A stretch of 64,000 nt of DNA from positions 1,736,001 through 1,800,000 of the forward strand of contig NZ_CP022437.1 of assembly GCF_002224365.1 (NCBI RefSeq), read 5' to 3'. Shown in pieces: positions 9,227-17,505 of the stretch. The notes below the pieces were generated by a model that was not told the origin of the DNA, did no database searches, and worked only from the letters and a program-made list of their open reading frames with translations. Position 1 is the first letter of the stretch. Each line of letters starts with the position of its first letter. This stretch comes from Virgibacillus necropolis. Its GTDB lineage: Bacteria > Bacillota > Bacilli > Bacillales > Amphibacillaceae. Made by a program: the position numbers and the translations under genes.

Positions 9227-10828
9227 GTGGGAGATTTATGGTTTGGTGGTCAAATCTATACGATGCAACATGAAGGAGATGCGGTAGAAGCAGTCTATAC
9301 AGAAGCTGATAAAATTGTCGCAGTTGGTACATACGAAAAATTGTATCATACGTATTTTTCTAGCATCGAAAACGAAATAAACCTGCAAGGAAAAACGATG
9401 CTACCTGGATTTATTGACAGTCATTTACATATTTTAATGCATGGGGAAAAGCTATTAAGGCTTGATCTTTCACAATTGAAATCAGCTGAGGAAGTAAAGG
9501 AAACACTACGAAATCGAACCGCAAATTTATCAAAGGGTGAGTGGTTAATTGGCGAGGGATGGAATGAAAACCAATGGGAGGATCCTGTTATTATTCATAG
9601 GTCTGAGTTAGATGAAATCTGTCCTAATAACCCGCTTATGCTAACACGGGTGTGCCGTCATGCGCTTTTGGCTAATTCCCAGGCAATTGAATTATCCAAT
9701 GTTCAAAAGGACACACCTGATCCACAGGGTGGAATAATAGTTCGAAATGATAACGGCGATATAACTGGTTATTTTTTAGATACAGCTCAGGAATTAATCA
9801 AAAAGTCATTACCTACTGTTTCGAAAGATTATTTACAAAAAGTAATTGAGATTGCTGTAGACGACTTGGTATCAAAAGGACTGGTTGGTGGCCATAGTGA
9901 GGATCTAAGTTATTATGGTAGCTTCGATAAAACCTACCAAGCCTTCATTGATGGAATAGATGGTGTAAATAAAAAATTCAAAGCACATTTATTGGTTCAT
10001 CATGAAGTTCTCCAAGATATGTTTGATCAAAAACTTGGTTGGTTAGATGGTACGAAATACGTGGAATTAGGAGCAGTTAAAGTTTTTGCTGATGGTGCTA
10101 TTGGAGGACGGACTGCATGGTTAACAGAAGATTACAGCGATGATCCAGGTAACAAAGGTGTGGCAATTTTAAGTTTAGAAAACCTTGAAAAAGTAATCAA
10201 GAAAGCACGAAGTCATAATCTACCCGTCGCAGTTCATGCAATAGGCGACCGAGCGGCAGAGGAAGTATTAACAATCCTTGACCGTAATCCACTAGCGAAT
10301 GGTCGGCGAGATCGATTAATACACGGCCAAATTTTAAATGAACGGGCACTAGCGTTATTAAAAAAGTTACCAGTTGCAGTTGATATACAGCCTTTATTTG
10401 TAACATCAGATTTTCCATGGGCAATAGATCGACTAGGGAAAGATAGGTTAAGACTTGCATATGCTTGGAAAACAATGATTGATCAGAAGGTTCATTGTGC
10501 TGGAAGCTCTGATGCACCAATAGAAGAAGTAAGCCCTTTGCTTGGAATTCAGGCGGCCATTTTACGTAAGGCCTCTTTTGACGGGAAGACTTATTATCCA
10601 GAAGAATCATTATCCGTTTATGAAGCAATCCATATCTATACACATGGAAGTGCCTATGCGATAAATCAAGAAGGTTCTCGTGGGAGATTGATGGCAGGAT
10701 ATGATGCAGATTTCACGATTTTAGAAGAAGATATCTTTCAAGTTGAAGCAGAACGTATTCATGAAATTGACATAGCCATGACTGTTATTAATGGCCAAAT
10801 CGTCTATGAAAAAAATCCTTACTATTAA
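9227..10828 (+). CDS. ytcJ: metal-dependent amidohydrolase, YtcJ family
   Basis: TIM-barrel hydrolase of the amidohydrolase superfamily acting on an unknown amide or cyclic amide; 533 residues. Visible metal and catalytic motifs are DSHLHILMHGE (HxH, about residue 65), the AVHAIGDRA histidine segment and GSSDAPIE with the catalytic aspartate. The C-terminal DFTILEED strand closes the small beta-domain typical of the family. The start is GTG at 9227 with only a weak GGGGT site, so a slightly different start is possible. The last codons lie inside the terminator shared with the convergent NAD kinase gene. Substrate cannot be inferred from the context. Confidence 0.85.
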   Translation: MGDLWFGGQIYTMQHEGDAVEAVYTEADKIVAVGTYEKLYHTYFSSIENEINLQGKTMLPGFIDSHLHILMHGEKLLRLDLSQLKSAEEVKETLRNRTANLSKGEWLIGEGWNENQWEDPVIIHRSELDEICPNNPLMLTRVCRHALLANSQAIELSNVQKDTPDPQGGIIVRNDNGDITGYFLDTAQELIKKSLPTVSKDYLQKVIEIAVDDLVSKGLVGGHSEDLSYYGSFDKTYQAFIDGIDGVNKKFKAHLLVHHEVLQDMFDQKLGWLDGTKYVELGAVKVFADGAIGGRTAWLTEDYSDDPGNKGVAILSLENLEKVIKKARSHNLPVAVHAIGDRAAEEVLTILDRNPLANGRRDRLIHGQILNERALALLKKLPVAVDIQPLFVTSDFPWAIDRLGKDRLRLAYAWKTMIDQKVHCAGSSDAPIEEVSPLLGIQAAILRKASFDGKTYYPEESLSVYEAIHIYTHGSAYAINQEGSRGRLMAGYDADFTILEEDIFQVEAERIHEIDIAMTVINGQIVYEKNPYY

Positions 10829-10846
10829 CTAGTAAGGATTTTTTTT
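10809..10846. terminator. bidirectional terminator overlapping the ytcJ stop codon
   Basis: AAAAATCCTTACTA (10811-10824) and TAGTAAGGATTTTT (10830-10843) pair perfectly around TTAAC; A-run and T-run flank it. The ytcJ stop lies in the loop and the nadK stop begins two bases beyond. Confidence 0.88.
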
Positions 10847-10847
10847 C

Positions 10848-11648
10848 CTATAAAAACGTTCTTTTTACTCGATCCCAATAGGAATTGTTTTTTAATTTAA
10901 TTGTTTTAATTACTTTGTCACTCAGTGTAACTGTAATACTTTTCACTTGTCGAACTGGATAGGCTTCATTATCCATACCTATAACAGGATAATTGTTTCC
11001 TTCTTGAATAATATCAAGTGTGAGTTTGCGGTCTTTATCTAATACAAATGATGATCCAAGTGTTCGGTACCGATTATTATTTAACGATGCGAGTTCTGAA
11101 ACCTGAAAACATGGAATTCTTGGATCCACCACAGATCCACTTGTTGATTTATTATAACCAGTACTTCCTGTTGGTGTTGCGACAATCAGTCCATCTCCTC
11201 GGAATGTTTCAAAATGTTTCGTATCAATTTTTACATCTATTACAATCGTTTTGATGATTGTTGATCTGATACTCATTTCATTTAAACAATTAAATCTGGT
11301 TTCTCCATTAATATCTACATTAATCAACGGGAAGCGGCGAACCTCCATTTCTTCGTGAATCATGGAATGTAGCATTTCGTCAAAGTTATCTAAATTAAAA
11401 TCACAATACAACCCGGCCTCATTTGAGCGTGTTATACCCGTGTATAAGCAATCCTGACGAAATCCTGTTTTTCTTACTGCTTGCAAAAAGGTCCCATCCC
11501 CGCCAATGCTTACAATAATGTTGGCATTTTCTGGATCCTCTAAAATAGTAAAATCATTTTGTTTTGCTAAATCGAATAACGGCTGCAATTTATAAGTTGA
11601 TGCTTCGTCATTTGGATAATAAAAGTAAATATTTCTACGGTTTGTCAT
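10848..11648 (-). CDS. nadK: NAD kinase
   Basis: Phosphorylates NAD to NADP, cytosolic. The 266-residue protein carries the nucleotide-binding GGDGTFLQA loop near residue 50, the NEMSIRSTI segment (NE motif) and GDGLIVATPTGSTGYNKS, the hallmark NAD-binding glycine-rich motif. This is the shorter, YtdI-type enzyme of bacilli. The only start codon available is ATG at 11648. Its Shine-Dalgarno (GAGGAGG) is 13 bases away, longer than usual, which may lower translation. It is convergent with ytcJ. Confidence 0.95.
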   Translation of the reverse strand: MTNRRNIYFYYPNDEASTYKLQPLFDLAKQNDFTILEDPENANIIVSIGGDGTFLQAVRKTGFRQDCLYTGITRSNEAGLYCDFNLDNFDEMLHSMIHEEMEVRRFPLINVDINGETRFNCLNEMSIRSTIIKTIVIDVKIDTKHFETFRGDGLIVATPTGSTGYNKSTSGSVVDPRIPCFQVSELASLNNNRYRTLGSSFVLDKDRKLTLDIIQEGNNYPVIGMDNEAYPVRQVKSITVTLSDKVIKTIKLKNNSYWDRVKRTFL

Positions 11649-11769
11649 TATGATAAGTCAGCCTCCTCATTCTATGTATTTCTTCTATTTATATTAACAT
11701 TTCCATATGCTAAAGTCCCATCGATAGTTGTCTTGTATAAAAATCGAAAGTAGTAAAATACTAGATTAA

Positions 11770-11928
11770 AGTGCGTGTTCAAAAAGTTGCCAAATTAGAA
11801 ACAAGAAGTTTGAGGCGGTGTAGTCTTGAGGACCGAAATGTAGGCATTTCCTACATGAGGACCGGAAAGGCAAGCCAACGAAGAAATTCGCCGTTTATCA
11901 GTTGGTGACTTTTTGAACAACCTCTTAA
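11770..11928 (+). repeat. interspersed repeat family A, copy 2
   Basis: Full-length element of about 159 bases: left end AAGTGCGTGTTCAAAAAGTTG, right end GTGACTTTTTGAACAACCTC; GTTCAAAAAGT and ACTTTTTGAAC form an exact inverted pair at the two ends. The interior has a perfect 7-base stem (ATGTAGG, CCTACAT). It fills the nadK-ytfI gap, where I found no convincing promoter. Confidence 0.85.
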
Positions 11929-11958
11929 ATAGTCGTGTGACTTGGGGTGTTATCGCAA

Positions 11959-12561
11959 ATGGTATGGCTAATAATAATTATTTTTGCATTAATTATTGTG
12001 TTGTTATTTTCCAAAATATATGTAACCGTTAATTTTTCCTATGTAAGTAACAAACAAAATGGTTCTATAGACGTTTATTTTTTAAAGATTCCTCTATATA
12101 GAAAAAATATCCAATCAGATGAAAGCAAAAAACATTCTATCCTGGAATTGGTAAATAATGATAATCGGCTTTCAGATTTAATAGAAGATGGGAAATTCTT
12201 TATTAAAATGATGAAGGAATCAATTCCAAGTATTTTTAGTTTGCTAAAAAAAATAGCTATACATAAATTCAATTGGCATACAAATGTAGGAGCTGGAGAA
12301 GCTAGTAGTACAGGAATGGTATCTGGAGGCGTATGGTCTGTAAAGGGATTCGTATTAGCTTTAATTAGGGAAACTAGTCAAGTTGTCTGTCCATTACAAA
12401 TAAACGTTCAACCATGTTTTCAGCAAACCGTCTTAAACACCCAAATTAACATGAAAGTTTCCATTCGACTTGGTCAAGCAATTTTGGGCGGGGCAAGAAT
12501 TCTTAGGACGGTTTCGAAACTGGAAAAAAATAAGATTAATTTACGTGAAAGGAAGATTTAA
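11959..12561 (+). CDS. ytfI: DUF2953 membrane protein YtfI
   Basis: About 200 residues with one strong N-terminal membrane helix (MVWLIIIIFALIIVLLF) and a soluble domain of the DUF2953 type containing FNWHTNVGAGEASSTG. YtfI is associated in B. subtilis with ytfJ and forespore expression; its biochemical role is unknown. I prefer ATG at 11959 because GGGGTG lies nine bases upstream; a GTG at 11947 in the same frame has no such site. The stop codon directly abuts the ytfJ start, so the two are translationally coupled. Confidence 0.85.
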   Translation: MVWLIIIIFALIIVLLFSKIYVTVNFSYVSNKQNGSIDVYFLKIPLYRKNIQSDESKKHSILELVNNDNRLSDLIEDGKFFIKMMKESIPSIFSLLKKIAIHKFNWHTNVGAGEASSTGMVSGGVWSVKGFVLALIRETSQVVCPLQINVQPCFQQTVLNTQINMKVSIRLGQAILGGARILRTVSKLEKNKINLRERKI

Positions 12562-13044
12562 ATGAGTGAACATCCAATTCAAGGATTAATGACCACAGCG
12601 ATGGAAAATATAAAAGATATGATTGAAGTAAATACAATTATTGGTGATCCAGTTGAATCACCAGATGGAAGTATTATTATTCCTGTCTCTAAGGTAGGAT
12701 TTGGTTTTGCAGCAGGCGGAAGTGAGTTTCAGCCAAAATCATCTGGCGGTCAAAGTGATTCAGAAGTTGAATTGCCTTTTGGTGGGGGTAGTGGTGGAGG
12801 AGTATCTATTACTCCAGTGGCTTTTCTAATTGTTAGTGCACAAGGTATTAAGATGGTTCATTTAGATGAAAACACACATATTTTTGAAAAAATGATCGAT
12901 TTTGCTCCACAAGTAGTGGATAAAATTCAGCAGATGCTAAAGGAATCATCATCACAAGGTAATAAAAATAAAAAGCAACAAAACAATGAGCGTCAACAAC
13001 AAAATCAAGGAAATCAGCAATCAAACACAAATTACTCTATATAA
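12562..13044 (+). CDS. ytfJ: GerW-family sporulation protein YtfJ
   Basis: 160-residue member of the YtfJ/GerW family, implicated in spore germination or coat and cortex maturation. The family core is plain: VNTIIGDPVESPDGSIIIPV, KVGFGFAAGGSEF and a Gly-rich FGGGSGGGVSITPVAFL segment. The last 30 residues are low-complexity Gln/Asn/Lys, a variable tail not needed for family assignment. AAAGGAAG inside the end of ytfI serves as its ribosome-binding site and there is no intergenic base, so it depends on ytfI transcription. Confidence 0.92.
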   Translation: MSEHPIQGLMTTAMENIKDMIEVNTIIGDPVESPDGSIIIPVSKVGFGFAAGGSEFQPKSSGGQSDSEVELPFGGGSGGGVSITPVAFLIVSAQGIKMVHLDENTHIFEKMIDFAPQVVDKIQQMLKESSSQGNKNKKQQNNERQQQNQGNQQSNTNYSI

Positions 13045-13048
13045 ATAA

Positions 13049-13076
13049 TTGGTTTGTAAATTTTTCCTGTTATAAT
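13049..13076 (+). promoter_or_regulatory. sigma-A promoter of tpx
   Basis: TTGGTT (13049-13054) and a perfect TATAAT (13071-13076) with a 16-base spacer lie about 50 bases upstream of the tpx ATG. Confidence 0.65.
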
Positions 13077-13124
13077 AGAGTAGTAAAGATAAAATGAAGC
13101 GGAAATGATAGGAGGAATGAGATT

Positions 13125-13625
13125 ATGGCAACTGTTACATTCCAACAAAACCCTGTAACTCTTTTAGGTTCAGAAATTAAGGTAGGAGACAAGGCCCCAA
13201 ATTTCACTGTTTTGTCTAATGATTTAGAAGAAATTACATTAGATAATTATAAAGGGAAAGTGAAATTAATCAGTGTAGTACCGTCAATTGATACTGGTGT
13301 ATGCTCGAAGCAAACGAATCGTTTTAATCAAGAGGCTGATGAAGTTGCAAATGCACATGTACTAACGATAAGTATGGACCTACCTTTTGCACAAAAACGC
13401 TGGCGTGACGAAAATGGTGTCGAAAACCTGGACATCTTATCTGACCATCGTAGTGGAGATTTCGGTGAAAAGTATGGTGTACTTATCCAAGAGTTACGGT
13501 TACTTGCAAGAGCCATATTTGTCGTTGATTCTGACAATACTGTCAGGTATGTTGAATACGTACAAGAAGTTAGTAACCATCCCGATTATGAGAAAGCAAT
13601 TAAAGCAGCACAAGAAGCTAAATAA
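13125..13625 (+). CDS. tpx: thiol peroxidase (atypical 2-Cys peroxiredoxin)
   Basis: Reduces hydroperoxides with thioredoxin as donor. The 166-residue protein has the Tpx-specific peroxidatic segment SVVPSIDTGVCSKQTNRFN (Cys near residue 60), FTVLSNDLEE near the N-terminus and LLARAIFVVD near the C-terminus. The usual resolving cysteine in the LPFAQKRWR region is not evident: the segment reads DLPFAQKRWRDENGV with no Cys. The protein may therefore act as a 1-Cys form or be resolved by another thiol, as reported for some Tpx homologues. A strong AGGAGG site, its own promoter and a terminator make it a single-gene unit. Confidence 0.93.
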   Translation: MATVTFQQNPVTLLGSEIKVGDKAPNFTVLSNDLEEITLDNYKGKVKLISVVPSIDTGVCSKQTNRFNQEADEVANAHVLTISMDLPFAQKRWRDENGVENLDILSDHRSGDFGEKYGVLIQELRLLARAIFVVDSDNTVRYVEYVQEVSNHPDYEKAIKAAQEAK

Positions 13626-13642
13626 CAGTATAATTGAACCTG

Positions 13643-13673
13643 CCTCTTGCTCGTTACGAGTGAGGGGTTTTTT
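13643..13673 (+). terminator. terminator of tpx
   Basis: An 11-base stem with G-U wobbles (CCTCTTGCTCG with CGAGTGAGGGG), three-base loop and six T residues. Confidence 0.85.
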
Positions 13674-13841
13674 ATTGGACATATTTTTGTACATACGGCC
13701 CTTCCGTTTGGTACAATAGATACGCTTATTAGCTTGAAGGAAAGTATGAAACATTCAAAGGAAATCAGTATAAAATAAATTTTGTGATTCGTTATTAAGG
13801 ACGAAACCAATGATGAGTTTTTCTGAAAACGGAGGAATACA

Positions 13842-14834
13842 ATGAGTAAAACGACGATTGAACTATTATTTGAATGGATTGATAAAACTACTGATATGAT
13901 TCAGCAACATAAAGATGAGCCTTACCTTGATTGTTTGGCAATAACATTAGAAAGTCTGTTAGAACAAGATTTTTTAGATGAGACAAACTCGCTATTAACT
14001 ACGACTGTACAAGAAAAATTAAAGAAAATTGATCTATCTTCTTATTCATCAGATGAGATTCGAAAGGCGGCTCAGCTCGCAATATTAAAAGGTATGAAAG
14101 GATCCACACAGCAGCAACATGTAATGACTCCGGACACCATTGCACTTTTAGTAGGTTACCTTGCCGGCAAGGTGATGCGTTCATCTGATAAGGTGCGCGT
14201 TTTTGATCCAGCGAGTGGAACTGGCAATTTAGTAGCAACCGTCATTCGCCACTTGGGAAAAGAAACGATTGGATATGGAAGTGAGATTGATCAAACGTTA
14301 ATAAAGCTATCCGTATTAACTGCAAACCTTCAACATTTATCAATAGATTTTTTCCATCAGGATAGCTTGCGTCCATTTCTACTTGATCCAGTAGATGTGG
14401 TTGTGTCGGATTTACCTGTCGGTTATTACCCAGATGACGTAAACGCAAATCAATTCGAATTACGTGCGGAGGAAGGTCATTCTTACTCACATCACTTGTT
14501 TATCGAACAAGGGATCAACTATGTCCAGGAGAATGGATATTTAATTTTCATTATCCCAGAATTCCTATTTGAAAGTGATCAAGCGGACAAACTTCGCACA
14601 TTCCTTCATGAGCACGCGCACATTGTAGGTGTTTTGCATTTACCAGAGAGTACGTTTAAATCAAAAAATAATGCAAAAAGTATATTAATACTTCAGAAAA
14701 GGGGACAAGATACAGAAGCACCGAAACAACCATTGCTTGTAAAACTTCCTTCTCTCAAGAATACAAAGGCAATGGAGGATATATTAGGACAAATGAATAC
14801 ATGGTTTGCTTCCTATTTAAATAATGAAAAATAA
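13842..14834 (+). CDS. ytxK: class I SAM methyltransferase YtxK
   Basis: 330-residue N6-adenine methylase-like protein. It has an N-terminal helical region, then a SAM-binding motif FDPASGTGNLVATVI (about residues 125-140) and a catalytic-like loop VVSDLPVGYYP in place of the NPPY tetrad, the YtxK-specific variant. It has no target-recognition domain or restriction partner, so it is not a restriction-modification enzyme; its substrate is unknown. The ytxK-ackA pair is conserved in bacilli and staphylococci, and here ackA starts 18 bases later. An imperfect palindrome (TTGTAC ... GTACAA, 13687-13716) lies in its upstream region. Confidence 0.9.
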   Translation: MSKTTIELLFEWIDKTTDMIQQHKDEPYLDCLAITLESLLEQDFLDETNSLLTTTVQEKLKKIDLSSYSSDEIRKAAQLAILKGMKGSTQQQHVMTPDTIALLVGYLAGKVMRSSDKVRVFDPASGTGNLVATVIRHLGKETIGYGSEIDQTLIKLSVLTANLQHLSIDFFHQDSLRPFLLDPVDVVVSDLPVGYYPDDVNANQFELRAEEGHSYSHHLFIEQGINYVQENGYLIFIIPEFLFESDQADKLRTFLHEHAHIVGVLHLPESTFKSKNNAKSILILQKRGQDTEAPKQPLLVKLPSLKNTKAMEDILGQMNTWFASYLNNEK

Positions 14835-14852
14835 GGAAGGGAGTTATGACTA

Positions 14853-16037
14853 ATGCAAACAATTTTAGCAATTAATGCAGGTAGTTCTTCATTAAAGTTT
14901 CAACTGATTCAAATGCCAGATGAAAAGATTTTGACTAAAGGATTAGTTGAACGTATCGGAATAGCTAACTCGATATTTACAATTGAAGTAGATGGTAAGA
15001 AAGATAAAACGGTTGTCGATATTCCAGATCATGAGGACGCTGTAAGACGACTAACGGATAAATTAACATCATCAAGAATTATTCAATCGTTGGACGATAT
15101 TCATGCGATTGGTCATCGTGTTGTTCATGGTGGGGAACGTTTTACTGATTCTGTCGTCATCACAGAAGATGTAATGAAAGAAATTGATGAAGTATCAGAA
15201 CTAGCACCATTACACAATCCCGCAAACATAGTAGGAATTCGTGCATTTCAAGAGTTTTTACCACAGGTCCCTATGGTAGCGGTGTTCGACACAGCTTTCC
15301 ATCAAACAATGGAAGAGAAATCATACTTATACAGTTTGCCATACGAGTACTATGAAAAATATGGAATACGAAAATATGGTTTTCATGGAGCGTCACACAA
15401 ATATGTGTCTGAACGTGCATCAGAAATGCTTGGAATACCACTTAAACAACTTCGACTTATCTCTTGTCATTTAGGCAACGGGGCAAGTATTGCTGCCATC
15501 CAACATGGAAAATCAATTGATACATCCATGGGTTTTACACCACTTGCAGGTGTTACAATGGGAACTAGATCTGGAAATATTGATCCAGCGTTATTACCAT
15601 ATATTATGGATAAAACAGGCCAAACTGCAGTAGAAGTACTGAATGTATTGAATAAAAAAAGTGGAATGCTTGCTTTATCAGGATTTTCAAGTGATTTACG
15701 AGATATCGAGCAGCAAGCAGAAACGAATGACCGTGCTGAACTTGCTTTGGAAGTTTTCGCATCAAGAATCCATAAATACTTAGGATCTTATGCAGCAAGA
15801 ATGTCTGGTGTAGATGCAATTATTTTCACAGCAGGTGTGGGCGAAAATAGTGATGTCATTCGTGAAAAAGTGTTAACAGGATTAGAATTTATGGGTGTTT
15901 ACTGGGATCCTGTACGAAATAAGATTCGTGGCAAGGAAACATTTATTAACTATCCACATTCTCCAGTTAAAGTACTAGTAATTCCAACTAATGAAGAGGT
16001 TATGATTGCACGTGATACGGTACGTTTAACCAAATAA
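14853..16037 (+). CDS. ackA: acetate kinase
   Basis: Makes ATP from acetyl phosphate in overflow metabolism, cytosolic. 394 residues with both acetokinase signatures: [15 protein letters not shown] at the N-terminus and the [14 protein letters not shown] and [10 protein letters not shown] segments in the middle; the catalytic Arg is in [12 protein letters not shown]. The ATG has AAGGGAG upstream. I found no cre-like site in the short ytxK-ackA spacer, so any CcpA control would act upstream of ytxK. A perfect 9-base inverted repeat covers its stop codon (16024-16047). Confidence 0.97.
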   Translation: MQTILAINAGSSSLKFQLIQMPDEKILTKGLVERIGIANSIFTIEVDGKKDKTVVDIPDHEDAVRRLTDKLTSSRIIQSLDDIHAIGHRVVHGGERFTDSVVITEDVMKEIDEVSELAPLHNPANIVGIRAFQEFLPQVPMVAVFDTAFHQTMEEKSYLYSLPYEYYEKYGIRKYGFHGASHKYVSERASEMLGIPLKQLRLISCHLGNGASIAAIQHGKSIDTSMGFTPLAGVTMGTRSGNIDPALLPYIMDKTGQTAVEVLNVLNKKSGMLALSGFSSDLRDIEQQAETNDRAELALEVFASRIHKYLGSYAARMSGVDAIIFTAGVGENSDVIREKVLTGLEFMGVYWDPVRNKIRGKETFINYPHSPVKVLVIPTNEEVMIARDTVRLTK

Positions 16038-16065
16038 ATGGTTAAACCTGGAATACAAAGGGTAT
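16024..16065 (+). promoter_or_regulatory. hairpin at the ackA stop and sigma-B-like promoter before moaB
   Basis: GTTTAACCA and TGGTTAAAC (16024-16032, 16039-16047) form a perfect hairpin containing the ackA stop. Its right arm provides GTTAAA, which with GGGTAT (16060-16065) at 13 bases resembles a general-stress promoter (GTTTAA-N12-14-GGGTAT) with one mismatch. Confidence 0.35.
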
Positions 16066-16093
16066 GTATACGTAGGTGAAGGAGAGTGGAATC

Positions 16094-16606
16094 ATGTCAT
16101 TAGAGGACCATAAGTCAAAAGAAAAAGAATTAAAGTGTATGGTGGTAACCATTAGTGATACACGTAACGAAATTACCGATAAAAGTGGGAAATTGATCGT
16201 TGAATTATTAGAAAAAGCGAATCACCAAGTTGAAATTACAGAAATCATCCCCGATGAAAAAACGGCCATTAAGCATATGATTGATGCTGGTCGGGAAAAC
16301 CCAGATATTGATGTGATTTTAACTAATGGAGGAACAGGTATAGCTAACCGGGATGTAACGATTGAAACTGTTAAATCGCTATTAGATAAAGAAATTCCAG
16401 GATTCGGGGAACTATTTCGCTCGAAAAGTTATGCTGATGATATTGGATCAGCTGCAATGTTATCAAGAGCTATCGCAGGTGTAACGAATCATACTGCATT
16501 ATTTTCAATGCCCGGGTCATCTGGAGCGGTTCGTTTAGCAATGGAACAACTAATTTTACCCGAACTTTCTCATGTAGTTCACGAAATACAAAAAGATATT
16601 CAATAA
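16094..16606 (+). CDS. moaB: MoaB-family molybdopterin/molybdenum cofactor protein
   Basis: 170-residue MoCF-fold protein that in its relatives adenylates molybdopterin. The signature TNGGTGIANRDVTIETV and the CMVVTISDTRNEITDKSG strand-loop are both present, as is the SMPGSSGAVRLAMEQ segment near the end. ATG at 16094 is preferred to the in-frame GTG at 16076 because AAGGAGAG precedes it. It follows ackA with a possible stress promoter in between, and is convergent with the universal stress gene. No other cofactor genes lie in this window. Confidence 0.92.
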   Translation: MSLEDHKSKEKELKCMVVTISDTRNEITDKSGKLIVELLEKANHQVEITEIIPDEKTAIKHMIDAGRENPDIDVILTNGGTGIANRDVTIETVKSLLDKEIPGFGELFRSKSYADDIGSAAMLSRAIAGVTNHTALFSMPGSSGAVRLAMEQLILPELSHVVHEIQKDIQ

Positions 16607-16639
16607 AAATAATAACGCCTGACAGGCGTTATTATTTTT
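16605..16639. terminator. bidirectional terminator between moaB and usp
   Basis: AAAAATAATAACGCC pairs perfectly with GGCGTTATTATTTTT around TGACA; it serves both convergent genes and reaches the usp stop codon. Confidence 0.9.
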
Positions 16640-17072
16640 ATCTTACGACTAAAACATCGCATTGTGCATAACGGGTAATATTTTCAGATACACTACCGAT
16701 GAAGAATCGTTCCACTGCGTTCATACCTGTTGCACCACAAATAATTAAATCAGCATTGACGCTAGGAGCAATCTCTTTAGCAATTTTGACTTTTGGTGAT
16801 CCATATTCAATACATCTAACTATATCATTGACTCCAGCAGACCTTGCTTTAGTCATATAACCATCAACAAGCTCTTGCGCATAATCTTCCGCTCTTTCGG
16901 CTAATGTCCTGTCATATGCTTCCGCGGTGGCAAATGTTCTTGAATCGACAACATGAGCCAAAATAAGCCTAGCATTATTTCGTTTAGCAATATCTAAAGA
17001 TTTTTTAAAAGCTATTTCAGAGGCATCTGATCCATCGACAGCGACCACAATATCTTTGTATTCAAAATCCAT
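16638..17072 (-). CDS. universal stress protein, UspA family
   Basis: 144-residue nucleotide-binding Usp. It begins with the IVVAVDGSDASEIA strand-loop and ends with GATGMNAVERFFIGSVSENI, the ATP-binding G-x2-G-x9-G-S pattern, so it is an ATP-binding type. The acetate kinase-Usp-Xaa-Pro peptidase-YtkL order recalls the staphylococcal arrangement. A GGGTAT motif about 45 bases upstream of the ATG could be a sigma-B -10, but no good -35 accompanies it, so stress control is only plausible. Confidence 0.93.
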   Translation of the reverse strand: MDFEYKDIVVAVDGSDASEIAFKKSLDIAKRNNARLILAHVVDSRTFATAEAYDRTLAERAEDYAQELVDGYMTKARSAGVNDIVRCIEYGSPKVKIAKEIAPSVNADLIICGATGMNAVERFFIGSVSENITRYAQCDVLVVR

Positions 17073-17207
17073 TTTTCAGTTCCCCCCTTCCTTTATATAA
17101 AATATACCCTTTTTATAGGAAAGATAATCCACCCTTAATTAAATGGAAAAAATTAAGCTACAATTGTAATGACTTTATGGGACAAACTAAACTTGGAGGT
17201 GATACTA

Positions 17208-17360
17208 TTGGGAAAGAAACAAACACAAACATTGCGTGAAGATAAAAAAGGCATTGCGACTGTTCAGAACCAATTATTTGAGAGTTATCAGAGTGGTGTT
17301 GTAGAAGATCAATTGCACAATAATAAAGCAATTCATCACTTCAATAACCGAAAGAGTTAA
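17208..17360 (+). CDS. small hydrophilic protein of unknown function
   Basis: A 50-residue ORF starting at TTG (17208) directly behind an excellent GGAGGTG site seven bases away, ending before a hairpin at 17408. The protein is polar and rich in Gln, Asn and Lys, with no membrane segment, cysteine or recognised motif (it opens with GKKQTQTLREDKKG). The strong ribosome-binding site argues that it is translated. I do not recognise the family; small spore or regulatory proteins are possibilities only. Confidence 0.6.
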   Translation: MGKKQTQTLREDKKGIATVQNQLFESYQSGVVEDQLHNNKAIHHFNNRKS

Positions 17361-17407
17361 TAAAACTCTGATGGTGCTCAAATAAACCCATAATCACTTT
17401 CAAGATG

Positions 17408-17444
17408 AAATTGATCCATCCTTACGAAAAGGGTGGGTCAATTT
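17408..17444 (+). terminator. hairpin downstream of the 50-residue ORF
   Basis: AAATTGATCCATCC pairs with GGGTGGGTCAATTT (two G-U wobbles), nine-base loop. No T-run follows, so it may be a weak terminator or an RNA end-stabilising hairpin. Confidence 0.5.
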
Positions 17445-17462
17445 CTGTGTCAATACCATTAT

Positions 17463-17500
17463 ATGAAAGCGTTTACTTTTTATGTTCTAATTAGTATATT
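17463..17500 (+). promoter_or_regulatory. cre-like CcpA site overlapping a sigma-A promoter
   Basis: ATGAAAGCGTTTACTT (17463-17478) matches the cre consensus WTGNAARCGNWWWCAW at 15 of 16 positions. It overlaps the -35 TTTACT (17472-17477) of a promoter whose -10 is TATATT (17495-17500), spacer 17. Binding here would repress. A perfect inverted repeat, ATTAAGAG-TG-CTCTTAAT (17508-17525), lies at the predicted start point. Confidence 0.65.
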
Positions 17501-17505
17501 TTAAT

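Noticed and set aside
10197-10643. 148-codon minus-strand ORF
   Set aside because: Antisense to the amidohydrolase gene with no start signal; the forward protein carries conserved motifs there.
13070-13090. PerR-type box at the tpx promoter
   Set aside because: TTATAAT half-site is simply the -10 region; the second half does not match.
13842-14834. Restriction-modification system
   Set aside because: YtxK resembles an adenine methylase, but there is no target-recognition domain or endonuclease gene, and it is a conserved ackA neighbour.
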